Positions 1-11,790 of a stretch of 64,000 nt of DNA are shown piece after piece. The position numbers and the translations under genes were made by a program. The notes below the pieces were generated by a model. It had not been told where the DNA came from. It saw only the letters and a list, made by a program, of their open reading frames with translations, and made no database searches. The stretch comes from Leidyana gryllorum EB-2025a. Taxonomy: Eukaryota > Apicomplexa. Where the stretch lies: contig JBLWGC010000043.1 of assembly GCA_048772705.1 (NCBI GenBank), forward strand, positions 372,001 to 436,000, read 5' to 3'. The stretch's first letter is position 1; each line of letters opens with the position of its first letter.

Positions 1-144
1 CGGCAGCGGTGCGAGTTCGACTTTCGCCAACCCCCATACAGCAGATTCGCAGCCCTTCTAATGCGGAAATTCACAATGCCGAAAGCATAACTTTCAATCA
101 TAGCAAACAATGTTCAAGCTTAACTAATCTCGACTAAAAAATAC

Positions 145-2831
145 TCAACCACTGCAGGCGTGACAAATCTCGTCATCCGGATTATACTGATAACCAGGCT
201 TCTTCCTTGGACAAGCGAAAGGCACTTCTGCTGAGTTCTCCTTGTTATCGCCAACTGCTGTGGTGGCGTGTGATGGAGGGGCTTCGGCGGGGACAGTGGG
301 TCTATCCGTCACCTTAGCCTGCTGTACCGTAGCCTTGTCCACCGTGAATTTGATGGCGTCGACTGCTGCTTGCGTTCGCAAGTAGTACATTCCAGTCTTG
401 AGACCTGCGCGCCATCCGTAGAAGTGCATGGAGGAAAGTTTAGCAAACGTGGGGTTCAGAACGTAAAGATTCAAAGATTGGCTTTGATCAATGAATGGAC
501 CACGCGCGACCGCGAGATCAATCAGAGTCCGTTGCTTGATCTCCCACACAGTCTTGTAGATCTGCTTCATGTCATCACCAATCTCAACTATGTTCTGAAT
601 ACTGCCATTATTAGCAATCAGTCGTTGCTTCATTGCCTCATCCCACAGTCCACGTTTGATCAGGTCACGGAGGAGATGTGGATTCACAACAAAGAACTCG
701 CCGCTAAGAACCCTTCTCGCATAAATGTTTGATGTATAAGGCTCGAACGATTCGCAATTGCCCAGAATCTGAGAAGTACTGGCAGTGGGCATCGGCGCTA
801 GCAAGAGACTATTCCTCATGCCGTGTTCCTTGATTTGTTCTCTCAACGTGGCCCAATCCCACATTCCACTGAGCGCAATAGGAGCGAACTCAGATGGTAA
901 TGTGCCCTTTTCGAGTGCCTCATCGTACGAGCTGCCAGGATTCAGCCGTTCGTATTTCTGACGTCGTTCCTGATTCCACATGTCGAATTGGAGAATTCCT
1001 TCGCTTGCGGGACTTCCTTTGAACGTACTGTAGGGACCTTCCTCCTTCGCCAGCTCCATGCTCATCTCGCAAGCGGCAAAGTATATTGTCTCAAATATCT
1101 TCTTGTTCAGCTCCATTGCCTTCTCACTCTCATATGGGAGCCTCATCAACATCAAAGTATCAGCAAATCCTTGTACGCCCAAACCAATTGGACGGTTTCT
1201 CATGTTGGAACGATAGGTCTCGGGAACAGGATAGTGGTTCCGATCGATCACGCGGTTGAGATTTCGAGTCACTACTTTGGCGACTTGGTAGAGGCGGTCG
1301 TAATCAAATTCTATATTGTCTTGCTTATCCGCCAAGTCGTTTAAGCTCTCCTCGACCTTAACGAACTTCGGCAAAGCGATACTAGCTAAGTTGCATACTG
1401 CAATTTCGTCCGGGCTGGTGTACTCCACAATCTCGGTACACAGGTTGCTGCACTGTATTGTGCCCAAATTCTTCTGATTGGATTTCCGATTGGCGCTGTC
1501 TTTATATACCAGGAAAGGATTTCCGGTCTCTATCTGGCTCTGTAGTATAGCGAACCACAGCTGTTGTGCTTGTACAGTCCTCACTCCACGTCCTTCCCTC
1601 TCATATCTCGTGTAAAGCTCATTAAATTCTTCTCCGTGTGCTTCCGGAAGACCAGGACACAAGTGAGGACACATCAGCGTCCATTTGTCATTCGTCTGTA
1701 CCCTCTCCATGAATAAATCACAGACCCACAAAGCGTAGAATAGATCCCGGGCTCGCGTTTCTTCTTTGCCATGATTCTTTCTCATGTCCACGAACTCGAA
1801 GACGTCCGCATGCCAAGGCTCCAAGTAGATAGCGAAAGAGCCTTTGCGTTTCCCTCCTCCTTGATCAACATAGCGAGCGGTATCATTGAAGACCTTGAGC
1901 ATGGGTACGATACCATTGGAGCGGCCGTTGGTTCCAGCAATGTAAGTACCTGTAGCCCTGATCTTATGGATGGCGAGCCCAATCCCTCCTGCCGACTTGC
2001 TTATCAACGCACACGATTTCAATGTGTCGAAAATGCCCGCGATGGAGTCTTCAGTCATTTGCAAAAGGAAGCAGCTGGACATTTGGGGTTGCGGGAGACC
2101 ACTGTTGAACAAGGTGGGAGTAGCATGTGTGAAGAATTTCCGACTCATCAGCTCGTAAGTCTCAGCAACTCGTTCCATATTGCCGCAATGAATTCCACAA
2201 GCTACCCTAAGGAATAGCTGTTGGGGCCGCTCCACCACCACGCCGTGCATCCTCAACAAATACGACCTATAACGATTTGACGGGCAAAAGAGAAGTCATT
2301 TACCTTTCCAATGTCTTGAATGCGAAGTAGTCGAACTCGAAATCGCGCGAGTACTGAATGATCTTGTTCAATGAAGCGCTATTTTCTTGTATGAAATCGT
2401 GAACATCTTTGGCAATCAATGATGCACTCCTTCCTTGCTTATCTTGATATTGATGAAGATCTCTTATGACCTTGGCGAAATCGTCGCTCGTGTTCTTATG
2501 TAAATTTGACACCGAAATACGGGCGGCAAGCTTGGAAAAATCAGGATGGGTGGCAGCCATGTAAGCACATGTTTGTGCCGCCAAATTGTCTAGTTCAGAC
2601 GTTGAAATGCCACTGAACATCTGGTGAGGGTCGTGAAAGCCAAGTAGATCCCTGACAACTCACCCCATTGATCACAGCTTGCGCCACCTTAGTAGGGTCG
2701 ACCAGAGGATGTAATCCTTCTGCTAACTTGGATATCCGCATAAGAATCTTGTCGAACTTGACCGGTTCGCGATCGCCATGACGATTGATGACAAACATTG
2801 ACACAGGCTGAATTTCAGACATTGTTTGCAA
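145..2831 (-). CDS. RRM1: Ribonucleoside-diphosphate reductase large subunit (class I, R1)
   Basis: Reduces ribonucleoside diphosphates to deoxyribonucleotides together with the small R2 subunit in the cytosol. Three exons: 2664-2831, 2304-2620 and 145-2266, with introns of 43 and 37 bases. Splicing rebuilds the family sequence [16 protein letters not shown] and [14 protein letters not shown]. An ATP-cone begins the protein ([14 protein letters not shown]), followed by the barrel with the active-site stretch QCSNLCTEI, the [20 protein letters not shown] region and a C-terminal redox tail ending CHACSG, which supplies the CxxC pair. About 870 residues, normal for eukaryotic R1. ATGs at 2831 and 2822 are both possible starts. 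It is read divergently from the palmitoyltransferase gene 76 bases away. Identification rests on clear family sequence; only the start is uncertain. Confidence 0.97.
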
Positions 2832-2907
2832 ATCGCGCGAAAGACACGGTGTCTCGTCTCGAAGGCATATTGTGCCTTTTGGCTACGATACTCAAAAAAA
2901 ATTGCCT
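2832..2907. promoter_or_regulatory. Shared divergent promoter, R1 / DHHC gene
   Basis: Only 76 bases separate the start codons of the minus-strand reductase and the plus-strand palmitoyltransferase, so both 5' leaders and any promoter must lie here or inside the neighbouring coding sequence. No TATA-like box is evident. Regulatory role is inferred from position alone. Confidence 0.35.
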
Positions 2908-4098
2908 ATGTGGATGGCACAGTGGCGGCCACTCCTTTTCCGGCTTGCACGTCCATTACTTTACATTTTGGCACCAATAGCACGCATACTGTTGGTGAGC
3001 CCAAATTGATCCATTGCCAAGTCGTTGAGTAGTACTTGATAGAGAACAGCGTGCGAATACTGGGTCGTTGTCTAGTAGGTAGTTGGTTTGACGCTCGCTG
3101 AATCCCTCCTCAGATCGTGCTGGCAGTGGTGCTGATCGCTTTCCTGACCCTTCTAACTCTACGTATCAGGAGAGGATTTTTCTTTGCGCTGCCACATGGG
3201 CCGATCTGCCTGCTGGCTGGGACGTACCTCCTGGTTAATGTGATAGTATCCTACTTCCGCATCGTGACCACTGGTCCAGGATGGGCCCCACTAGCAGATG
3301 TACGTAGTGTGCTTTCGACGGTGAAGTAATCTGAATCTCCAGGAATACCCGTTGGTGCCCTTTCGGATTTGCACTAAGTGTGAGTGAGCATCTGTGGCGT
3401 CGGAATGCTCCACCTTTTAGGCGATCCTGGGCGGTTGCGCGCCCCACGAACACATCATTGCAGTGTCTGTAGCAGATGCGTACGCCGCTTGGATCATCAC
3501 TGCCCTTGGATCAATGGCTGCGTCGGCGAAGATAATTATCATTACTTCCTATCCTTCGTCATGTGGGCCGCAATTGGGGCTATTTACGTTGCGTCACTGT
3601 TACTGTGGCCCTTCTGGGAGATCATCGTACAGGTAAGGGCCTGCGTGTACATTCATCTCCAGCACAGAGCCGGGAGACATTCGGGTCTTTGTCAGACCGC
3701 GAAGAAGAGTTCTTACTACTGGCTTTCAGTCTGTCTTGTGCTGTAAGTCTTGATTATCCTTTCGACATTTACCCAGTTGAGTGTGACGCTGTCCATCCTG
3801 GGCATATTTCACGTTTACCTGACACGGACTAACCGGACAACGCTCGAATTTCATCTACAAATCCCTGTAGACCCGGCGGCACCCACAGTAAGCTGCGGAC
3901 GGTGAGAAGCACACGTGTTCGGCACAAACAGATCGTTGACACTGTGAAAGCAAGTGGTGTTTTTCGGTGGCCTCGCGTTCTGTGGAGCTCTGCAGCAGGT
4001 ATGTTTTCAGACAAGGCTATTCAAAACCCCCTTTGCCCATAGACTACTGCCAACCCGTGCCCCCGGTTGAGATCGAAGTTGTCTCCCACGCAGTTTGA
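2908..4098 (+). CDS. DHHC-type protein S-palmitoyltransferase
   Basis: Transfers palmitate to cysteines of target proteins at a membrane. Eight short exons (2908-2994, 3114-3299, 3343-3379, 3421-3632, 3668-3742, 3777-3887, 3932-3998, 4043-4098) splice into one frame. The protein opens with two hydrophobic spans. The zinc-binding cysteine-rich domain follows (FRICTKC..RAPRTHHCSVC), with the catalytic motif in RRLDHHCPWINGCVGEDN. Two more TM spans come next, then a TTxE motif (NRTTLE) just after TM4, as in the family. The short C-terminal tail is poorly conserved by eye. The first exon (MWMAQWRPLL) was chosen because it adds TM1 and ends in a good donor. The stop lies 19 bases before the alternative oxidase ATG on the same strand, suggesting one precursor transcript. 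Exon ends are my reading of GT..AG signals. Confidence 0.92.
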
Positions 4099-4117
4099 TA
4101 GAAAAATTGACAATAAC

Positions 4118-5310
4118 ATGCAATCTAAGATGGTCTTGAAGGTGCAGAATATGTCTGTGGCAGGTTCACTCGGGCCATTCCGATTGGGTTTGTGCTCTGT
4201 GAGAAAGCCTTTCTTTACCCCTCAAGGGAGTGCTTTACGGTCAATAGCTCTGCAACAACCGAAATGGCTCCTGCCCAGGATCTCAACCTGGCAAACTCCG
4301 CGATTTATGAGTGACGAGCAGTTGCGGAGTACAGCTCCCGCTCCCCCCAAGCACTTCATGTCGCGAGGAAATGACAATCCTATTGCCCGCACTACTCCGA
4401 GGTCGGACATTGCCCGTGAAGAGGCGGATAAGCATTGGTAGGTAGGCTGGCTGATGCGCACAATGTTGCTTGCAGGGAGAGTGAGACTAAGGTCACGTTG
4501 CCGCATCCTGTATGGAGCACAGAGACCGTGCAGGCTGTCCGGTAAGAACATAGTCTTCCCGGTGACGAATATTCACAGAGAAACACATTACCGACCGAAC
4601 CGAATCCATGATCTCCTAGCCTACGTGTCTGTCAAGGCATTACGTACCGGATTTGATCTCATTTCGGGTTATTCCTTAGGACTGGTCGACGAAAATGGTT
4701 GGCTAAATCGTATCATTTTCCTCGAAACGGTAGCCGGAGTTCCAGGTGAGCTAGAAGGCCAATCGGAACATCCGCTCGTCAGGTCTCGTGGCCGCAATGG
4801 TCCGACATTTGAGATCACTGCGTCGCATGGAACGAGATTACGGATGGATTCACACTTTACTTGAAGAAGCTGAGAACGAACGGATGCACTTGATGACTGC
4901 ATTGCAGTTAAAGAAGCCTGGACTATTCTTCCGCTTGTTTGTGTTATTCACTCAAGGCGTATTCTTACCTTTCTTTACGACCGCGTATCTCCTATCACCG
5001 AAGTATGCCCACCGATTTGTGGGCTATTTGGAGGAGGAGGCTGTACATACTTATACACACTTGCTTGACTGCATCCGCGATGGGAAATTGCCCGTTTTCA
5101 GCAAGCTCGAGGCGCCCGTTATCGCCAAACAATACTGGGAATTGGCAGATGATGCCAGTTTCAATGATTTGATATATGCCATCAGAGGTAGGGATGTTCT
5201 CATGTACCTGCTATACGTTATCAGCCGATGAGTCGCATCATCGGGATGTGAATCACACATTCGCCTCGATGAGTAGCAAGGATCCCAATCCTTTTGGCCC
5301 TGGTGCTTGA
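4118..5310 (+). CDS. AOX: Mitochondrial alternative oxidase
   Basis: Di-iron ubiquinol oxidase of the inner mitochondrial membrane that bypasses complexes III and IV. Five exons: 4118-4437, 4476-4541, 4579-4745, 4783-5187, 5225-5310. All four iron-ligand motifs are present: LET in FLETVAGVPG, NERMHL, LEEEAVHTYT and RADESHHRDVNH. The last is completed only by splicing at 5187/5225. The N-terminus from ATG 4118 is basic and hydroxylated (MQSKMVLKVQNMS), as expected of a mitochondrial presequence. An in-frame upstream extension has no ATG. The protein ends soon after the last motif (FGPGA). It starts 19 bases after the palmitoyltransferase stop. Function is certain from the motifs; the exact start and cleavage site are inferred. 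Confidence 0.97.
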
Positions 5311-5612
5311 CTTCCTTAGTAGTATGCTACATTTTCGGTTAGACACTCAAACAGATTGTAGATTACACGTTACTAGCTGGACATACATCGCGACAACCTG
5401 TGAAGGCTGTGGGGAGGCGGGGATCTATATTTCCATGGAATCTCTGGGGGGGGAAGTCTGCTCGATTTGACACCCACTGTCTTTGCGATACGACTCTTGC
5501 ATTGCGTAGCCTGGGGTCGTCCGGAGTCATTCCGGGAGGCAAGACTAAGGTGTGGATGTGCAAGGCTTGTTGGGTGCCCAAATCCTAATCCTGCGAGTAT
5601 GGTGACCGCTTA
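5311..5612. other. Gene-free convergent spacer
   Basis: About 300 bases between the alternative oxidase stop and the stop of the small minus-strand gene. I see no conserved ORF, RNA gene or repeat. A 62-codon plus ORF at 5400-5588 has no recognisable features. It probably holds the 3' ends of both transcripts. Confidence 0.5.
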
Positions 5613-6222
5613 CTAAATATGGCCCACCTGTATTTGTGCGTTCCATTCATGCCTTGGCTGACAATCGGTGGCACAGCCTGGGGATGGCTGAGGTTTTGGT
5701 GCCTCTTGAGGCATATTCCCAAGCCCTTGCCCGTGACCCCCACTAGCTGCAGGCTCTGCCTGAACGTAACATGGGCTCGGGGGAGGCTCGGCGTGGTAAG
5801 CGACGCCTCTGAAAACAGGCCGGGAGGGGCCCTGTGCAGGCAGATCGCACCACTGGCAGTCAGTCCGTCGAACTGGTCGTCGTTCCACATAGTATGTTAT
5901 ATCCTCATAACGGTCTCTATACCTAGGATACGTTTCAGTGAGCGGTTCGATTATCTCACCCGGGCGTATACTCCACTGAGCAACAGCACAATGTGTCTTG
6001 AACGCACTTGTAGGTCTGTTGAATTATCCTTTTAATACATTTGCTGGCGCTTTGACAAAGAGTCTGACCGCTGTTGCGGTACTTGAAGGTCAACCACGGC
6101 TTTCGTGGGAATCTTCGATCGCGGCATTCATCACAATCCGAGCAGTAATCGGGGACGTCTTGATCAGCTCTGATGCATTCCATCGGGTGCCGACAGTACG
6201 GGCATTCGCATCGGTGTTGCAT
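5613..6222 (-). CDS. Small cysteine-rich protein, possible zinc binder
   Basis: I do not recognise this protein. A two-exon model (6083-6222 and 5613-6015, joined by a 67-base GT..AG intron) gives about 180 residues. The N-terminus, from MQHRCECPYC, carries a cluster of cysteines (CxCxxC, later CSDCDEC) that could bind zinc like a small finger or ribbon. Further Cys pairs (DCQWCDLP) follow an acidic, tyrosine- and arginine-rich stretch (YPRYRDRYEDITYYVERRP), and the end is proline-rich. It is read divergently from the membrane CPW-WPC gene that starts 98 bases away. The start could be further upstream, because the frame stays open beyond this ATG. The call depends on the open frames, the Cys spacing and one plausible intron. 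Confidence 0.42.
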
Positions 6223-6320
6223 TCTGGACTTCGTATAGGTTGCACTACTTTTGCACGTGTACGGCACATTATCTGCTTGACCATGTCGGCACGCGAAGTC
6301 TGGTACTATTGTGATCAAAC

Positions 6321-9300
6321 ATGGCTTTGCGGCTGTTCTGGGCGTGTGTACTATTGCCAACGGCAGCCATAAGGCTCGATCCGGGCGAGCGAAGGATGCC
6401 TCCACTGGTGGCTGCTCGTCTGGGCCACGATGCCACACAAGAGCTGACCGTGTCTCCGGATGAACTGGAAGATTTGCGAAATCTCTTGGAGCTTCTACCG
6501 GAGGAACTATTCGGGGGTAATGCCGAGTTCGGGTCCTCTGAGGGAGGCTTGGGAGAGAATGGCGAGTTTGATGCCGAACGGGAGCTTATGAAAGAGCTTG
6601 GCTTGATGTCTGACGCATTTGATGACCTGAACAATTCTGAGGACGAGGTATTGGACCAAATGCTCGCCCCTCAACTCGACATCGATGAAGAAGGCGCGGT
6701 GATCGGGCCATTAGAGTCCGGATTTGTGGGGCCCACTATTGAAGGGTCTGCAAATCTGCGAGAAGCCAAAGCAGCTGCGTGTCAACAAAGCAATCTCCAG
6801 CATTTGAATGATGCGATAGCACATGAAGCTGCTCTCGAAGCAGAGCAAGATTTGGAGGAAGTGCGAGCCGCGGGATCTGCTGTGACACCCGTTGCACGAC
6901 AGCCATCTGCCCCAACCACAATTACGCCTGAGCAGCAAGTAGTCCATAGTGCCAACGATGGTGCTTTGAACCCTGTTACCGGTGTGATAGCCCCCACGGA
7001 GCTGTCAAATAATCCAGAGGCCATTCCCAATGGCTCGCTGCGACCTAAAGGGGGGTCACAGAGCAGCAAGGCAGACTCTACACATCCGAACGGCCCTGCA
7101 AGTTCAGCCGAGTCAACCGGGTCGAATGAGTTTCGAGCCGAAGAAGATTCGTATGAGGCCATTCAAGCAGCCGTTCTCCCGAAATGGGATACGGGCTCGT
7201 TGTTGAACTGGAGCAATCTGACTATCGCGGAAGCTTGGCGCGCCTTGCTGGGTCAGAATGTGTTGGCCGTAGACGGTCCGATTGATCCCAGACATTTGCT
7301 TTTGCCGTTGACGAGCAAAGCATTCAACGATAAAAGCTCAATGGTTCCTCCGATGCCCAGCGGCATTCCGGCTAACCGATTTGCGTTACCGAATTCCAAT
7401 ATCCTCTTCAATTCATCGGTAGAGAGTGTTGCGTCTCGGCTATCAAGGGATGATGTGCAGTATATGCCCAATGGTTGCGTGTTACTACCCTACGAGGCGC
7501 CCATGTCCACCTTTCCAGATCTGGATGGCCTGCTGTCGGCCGATGGAAGTATCGAGCTATGCTCCAGTGGTGTTGGGAGGTGGATTCCCGCGTCCCCCGC
7601 GCCCTCGGCGAGGTTCGCTCAAGTCCGGAAAGGAGATGACAAACTTGAAGAAGGCGTAGATCTGGACAAGAAGATATTCAAAAAGTCACCCGCTTGGAAG
7701 GTGGATAAGAAGAAGAAGAAAGATCCGAAGTCTAAGAACGATGACAAGGAGGTCGACGCTGAGAAGACAGCTTCAAGTGCAGACACCAGACGGAGGTTAT
7801 TCAATAGGTCGAGGGCTTGGATCCGTCGCTGGTGGAGTCGGTACGGATCCAGGAGGTCTCGGACGGCAGATTTCGCAGCCATTGCCACCAGAGCAGTAGC
7901 GGAGGTAAGAGAGAAGTTTGATACCTGAAATTGAGTGGATGTTGTTAGTACTGGTACACTGGACAATGTCAGCGGAACTTTGGCTTACAGTGCCCTCTCC
8001 ATTGGACTTACAATGAGACGGGCCGATATTGCTACGCACCGGCTGGGTACAAAGGGAACTGCGGGAAGCTTAGACTAAGTTGGATCAAAAACCGGTGGAG
8101 CTCATGGACGAGAAGTTATCTGAACCGTGTAGCCACGAGGTGCTTAGTTGAATGGCCGTGCCTACTCCCATATGAGAGACAACTGGACAACGACACCGCG
8201 TGTCCGATGTATTGGACCCATTTGTACACGGACGATACCATCAACCTCTGCTTGGCTCCGGATGGTGTCCGTTCGTGTTCTCCGGTGTTGGAGACCCGCA
8301 GTATGTCGCCTCTTAATCGTGCAGAGTGGGCAGAGAGCTGCGACGAAGATTGGCCGCTGACCGCTGATGCAATGGAAATAGCTATGAGCAGACGGGAGTT
8401 GTGGTGGGCAGATCCGAGCAAATATACCCCGGGAGAGTTGAGTGAGGCTTTGGCGGGTTTAAAGGGGTACAGCCGAGGGGTCTCGGAACACCTTGCAGTC
8501 TCTGCGAACGGTCCAATAGATTGGGTGACAGGCAGTGTGGTGGACGCTGTGGGTTCTTTTCCCTTGGAGCAATGAGAAGTAATCTAGCTGGGTTCGAAGA
8601 GCGAGCAGCGAACAATGCTGCGATGCTCAGAGACACTGTGAGAGTTTCCATCCACTGACTGACTGACTAACGTGCATCAGCTGTTCATTTCTGTGGCGAT
8701 CGGTATTCTGGTGGGCTGGTTGTGGGCCCTGTTCGGTAAAGCGTAAGCGCGAGGGTTGTTGATGTTGGCAGCACAAGTTGTGAGGGCTGCAGAGTGTTCA
8801 TATGGCCCCAAATCCTGTATCGATGGGTTCGGGCCCGTCGGTCGTCAGCGGCCGACAGAGCAGTGACGGGACAGTCATCGTCGAGTTTGGCGAAGCGAGA
8901 GGGGGTGGCGAGTAGCGGTTCGGCCGAAGAGAGCTATTTTCCTCCACTGGAAGTGCTGAAGAACTGCTGTTGTAACAATGCAGACGGTGAAAATGTGAAC
9001 CCGGCTGGAGTACCTCCTACAGGTCTGGCTGCGAACGGAATGTCAGTAACGTATCCAATATTCAATTCTGGCATGGGGACAGGGCAGCTCCTACGCGGGC
9101 GTAGTCGTTCCCAGTCTCAGGTGTCGATTCCAAGTACTGACTCGGAGGAAAGCCGCGGGTTGTGCCTAATCACCGAGAGCAGGCGGTCAGAGGTGGTGGC
9201 GAGTGTTTCGGGTCCGATTTTTGCCTGCGAGACTACGAGGGCGAGGAGCGAGAGTCGGTGGACGAGCACGATGAAGGCAATTAGAAGGGGTAATGGAAGG

Positions 9301-9321
9301 ATAAAAAGCGATGAGAAATGA
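6321..9321 (+). CDS. Membrane-anchored CPW-WPC domain protein
   Basis: A surface or secretory-pathway protein of an alveolate-type family. Exon 1 (6321-7904) encodes a signal peptide (MALRLFWACVLLPTAAIRL), a long acidic Ser/Ala/Pro-rich region of about 450 residues and a Lys/Arg-rich stretch. Exon 2 starts at 7973 and carries two CPW-WPC modules: CPLHW to EWPC, and CPMYW to DWPL, where the final Cys is replaced. After an intron, 8681-8735 encodes a TM span (LFISVAIGILVGWLWALF). It joins at 8795 to a basic stop-transfer sequence and a 170-residue cytosolic tail ending at 9321. The junction between exon 2 and the 8571-8637 exon is unsure: an in-frame TGA at 8573 means either an intron with an atypical GTCCAA donor or that the protein ends there. 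Role is not shown by sequence; Plasmodium members occur on sexual and ookinete stages. Confidence 0.8.
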
Positions 9322-9638
9322 TGAGCAACTGCAGGTTTGTTGTGGCCAAGGCGAAGGGTGGAGCACGAAATCGAAATCGTCCCCATCACTTCACCTTGCC
9401 CAGTATAGTGAGTGAGTGAGTGTTAGTAGTTAGTTAGTTAGCGGACAAGAATCCTTTGGAAGTGTCTATGATCAAGCACGCTTTTGGGACACCGTGGATG
9501 TGTAAAATGATTCGAGTCCCCAAAATTCCTTACTAGCCGCTTGCAAGCTCTCGTCGTTCCTACTCGGTAACTGGCAGTGCTTTTCTTTGAGCAGCGCTTC
9601 GGTGGCGAATTTTTCAGTTGGCGAGACGAAACCCTGAG
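9322..9638. promoter_or_regulatory. Intergenic leader region before the helicase
   Basis: About 317 bases without a gene. It contains a simple GAGT/TTAG-type repeat run near 9409-9441 and two pyrimidine-rich AG sites close to the helicase ATG (ending near 9594 and 9616). These look like acceptors for a spliced leader or a leader intron. Nothing else is recognisable. Confidence 0.4.
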
Positions 9639-11189
9639 ATGGCGACTGTAGCAGCAGCAGATCCGCCCACAGCGACGGGTGGAGAGAATCAGGCTGGAGC
9701 CTCCAACAATACGACTTCCACCTCCTCTTCCAATCCTCCTCAGGTGGCTGCCCCGGCGCCCCCCAAGGAGACTTCTACAACCACTCCAGCGCCCGCAGCA
9801 GCGCCCCCGGCTACAACCGCACCGAACGCCCCTACTGACAATTGGGCTGAACGTGGCAAACCCAAGCCTCGTGATGTCCGCGTCCGCACCGAGGACGTGA
9901 CCAAAACTCGCGGCACTACCTTCGACGAGTTCTTCCTCAAAAGGGAGCTTCTAGTTGGCATATATGACATGGGTTTCGAAGTTCCCTCCCCCATCCAGGA
10001 GGAGTCGATCCCGCTGGCACTCGCTGGCCGCAATATCCTTGCTCGAGCCAAAAATGGTACTGGCAAGACTGCCGCCTTCGTCATCCCGATGCTGGAGAAA
10101 GTGAATACAGCCCAGAGGAACATCCAGGGCCTGGTTCTGGTCCCGACTCGCGAGCTGGCCCTCCAAACATCATCGGTCGTCAAAGATCTCGGCAAGCACA
10201 TGGGCATTCAATGTATGGTTTCCACTGGAGGCACCTCACTTCGAGAGGACATTCTGCGTCTCTATAATCCGGTCCACATTCTCGTGGCGACTCCTGGCCG
10301 TATCTTGGATCTGGCCAACAAACAGGTGAGCGAGCCTTCGGGGTGGCCGTTGCTTATTTCATCTTCTTTTCTTCACTTCAGGTGGCGGATCTTTCCAATT
10401 GCTCCATGTTGGTTATGGATGAGGCGGACAAACTGCTCTCTCTGGAGTTGCAGCCAATTTGTGAAGAGTTGTTGAGCTATCTGCCCGCGGAGCGTCAGAT
10501 CTTGCTATTTTCGGCAACCTTCCCGGTCACCGTGAAGGACTTCCGGGACCGCTACTTGGAAGACGCCCACCAAATCAACCTCATGGATGAGCTCACGCTG
10601 AAGGGTGTCTCACAATTGTACGCCTTCGTCGAGGAGAGACAGAAAGTTCACTGCTTGAACACCTTGTTCGCCAAGGTAAGCTGACAAAACAGGTGCCGCT
10701 CACCGGTTTCTTATTCTTGTGCAGCTACAAATCAATCAAGCAATTATCTTCTGCAACTCCGTTGCGCGTGTCGAGCTGCTGGCCAAGAAGATCACGCAGT
10801 TGGGATATTCATGCTTCTTCATCCACGCCAGGATGATCCAGGCCCACCGAAACCGAGTCTTCCACGACTTTAGGAACGGAGCATGCCGCTGCTTGGTGTC
10901 TTCGGGTAAGTAATTGACTGACTACTCGAGCCTCCATGCCGCCTCTTCAGACCTCTTCACCCGCGGTATCGATATACAATCCGTCAACGTTGTGATCAAC
11001 TTCGATTTCCCCCGCAATGCTGAGACTTATCTTCATCGTATCGGACGTAGTGGCAGATTCGGCCATCTGGGTCTAGCCATCAACCTAATCACTTACGAAG
11101 ACCGCTTCAACCTCTACAGGGTCGAACAAGAGTTGGGAACTGAGATTCAGCCGATTCCTTCCCAGGTCGACCCCGCCCTCTACACCTAG
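9639..11189 (+). CDS. DDX6: DEAD-box RNA helicase, DDX6/Dhh1 (DOZI) type
   Basis: ATP-dependent RNA helicase acting in translational repression, decapping and P-body storage of mRNA. The Plasmodium orthologue DOZI stores silenced mRNAs in female gametocytes. Four exons: 9639-10325, 10382-10675, 10725-10905, 10951-11189. After a 90-residue Pro/Ala/Thr-rich N-terminus come the Q motif ([14 protein letters not shown]), motif [31 protein letters not shown] (DEAD), SATFP, the recA2 motifs (IIFCNS, RGIDIQ) and [13 protein letters not shown]. The DDX6-specific sequence [19 protein letters not shown] and the ending QVDPALYT separate it from eIF4A. ATG 9639 is preferred over an upstream non-ATG extension. 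Confidence 0.97.
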
Positions 11190-11790
11190 ATCAGCTCGTT
11201 TCTTCGGGGGTGACCGACCGTCGGCGCGATCCCGCCTGGCTTAGTCAATCCTAGAACCCTAAGGGTGCCAATGCTCACTTATTCGCTTCAATCAAACAAG
11301 CCCATCGAGAATTCCGCTCCAACAAAACTCTGAGAGCGGCGACATCAAGATAGCAAGCTGCCGCGATTTATCCATGCTTATCGTGTGCAAACGATCGTTG
11401 CCTTCCATGTTGCCATTTTCACTTCCCTTCGACACCATGTTACATATTGATGATGATGCTGACCGAAGACAAACAACTTCGAACGTTCCCATAATGGACA
11501 CTCACAAACACATTAGCTCTCTGCCGTAGAGGGTCAGTTGTTCGATCGATAAACCGCGGGGGGAGGGGCGGCGTTAGCAGAAATGCTGATGGGTGGTGCA
11601 TGTGTCTGTCCACATCTGTCCGTGTCCACCGTGTTTGTCTCTCTTTACCCTCCGAATTCTAGCGATACCTAGCTGCTGACCGACTAATTTGTGGATCGAT
11701 AGGGAGACAAACGTTTTGATACAATGAAGGGAGGAGTAGGAGGGGAAGTTATGGTATGGTGTTGTGGTAGACTTGACCACTTCACTCCGA
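11190..11790. other. Gene-free convergent spacer
   Basis: About 600 bases between the helicase stop and the stop of the M50-like gene on the other strand. I looked at all frames and found only short ORFs of atypical composition, and no repeats or RNA-gene signatures. It most likely carries the two 3' untranslated regions. Confidence 0.5.

Noticed and set aside
10-40. tRNA T-arm-like hairpin (GCGAG, loop TTCGACT, TTCGC) at the left edge
   Set aside because: The stem and TTCRANT loop fit, but no acceptor stem partner is in the window and no T-run terminator follows within 100 bases. Too little to call a tRNA.
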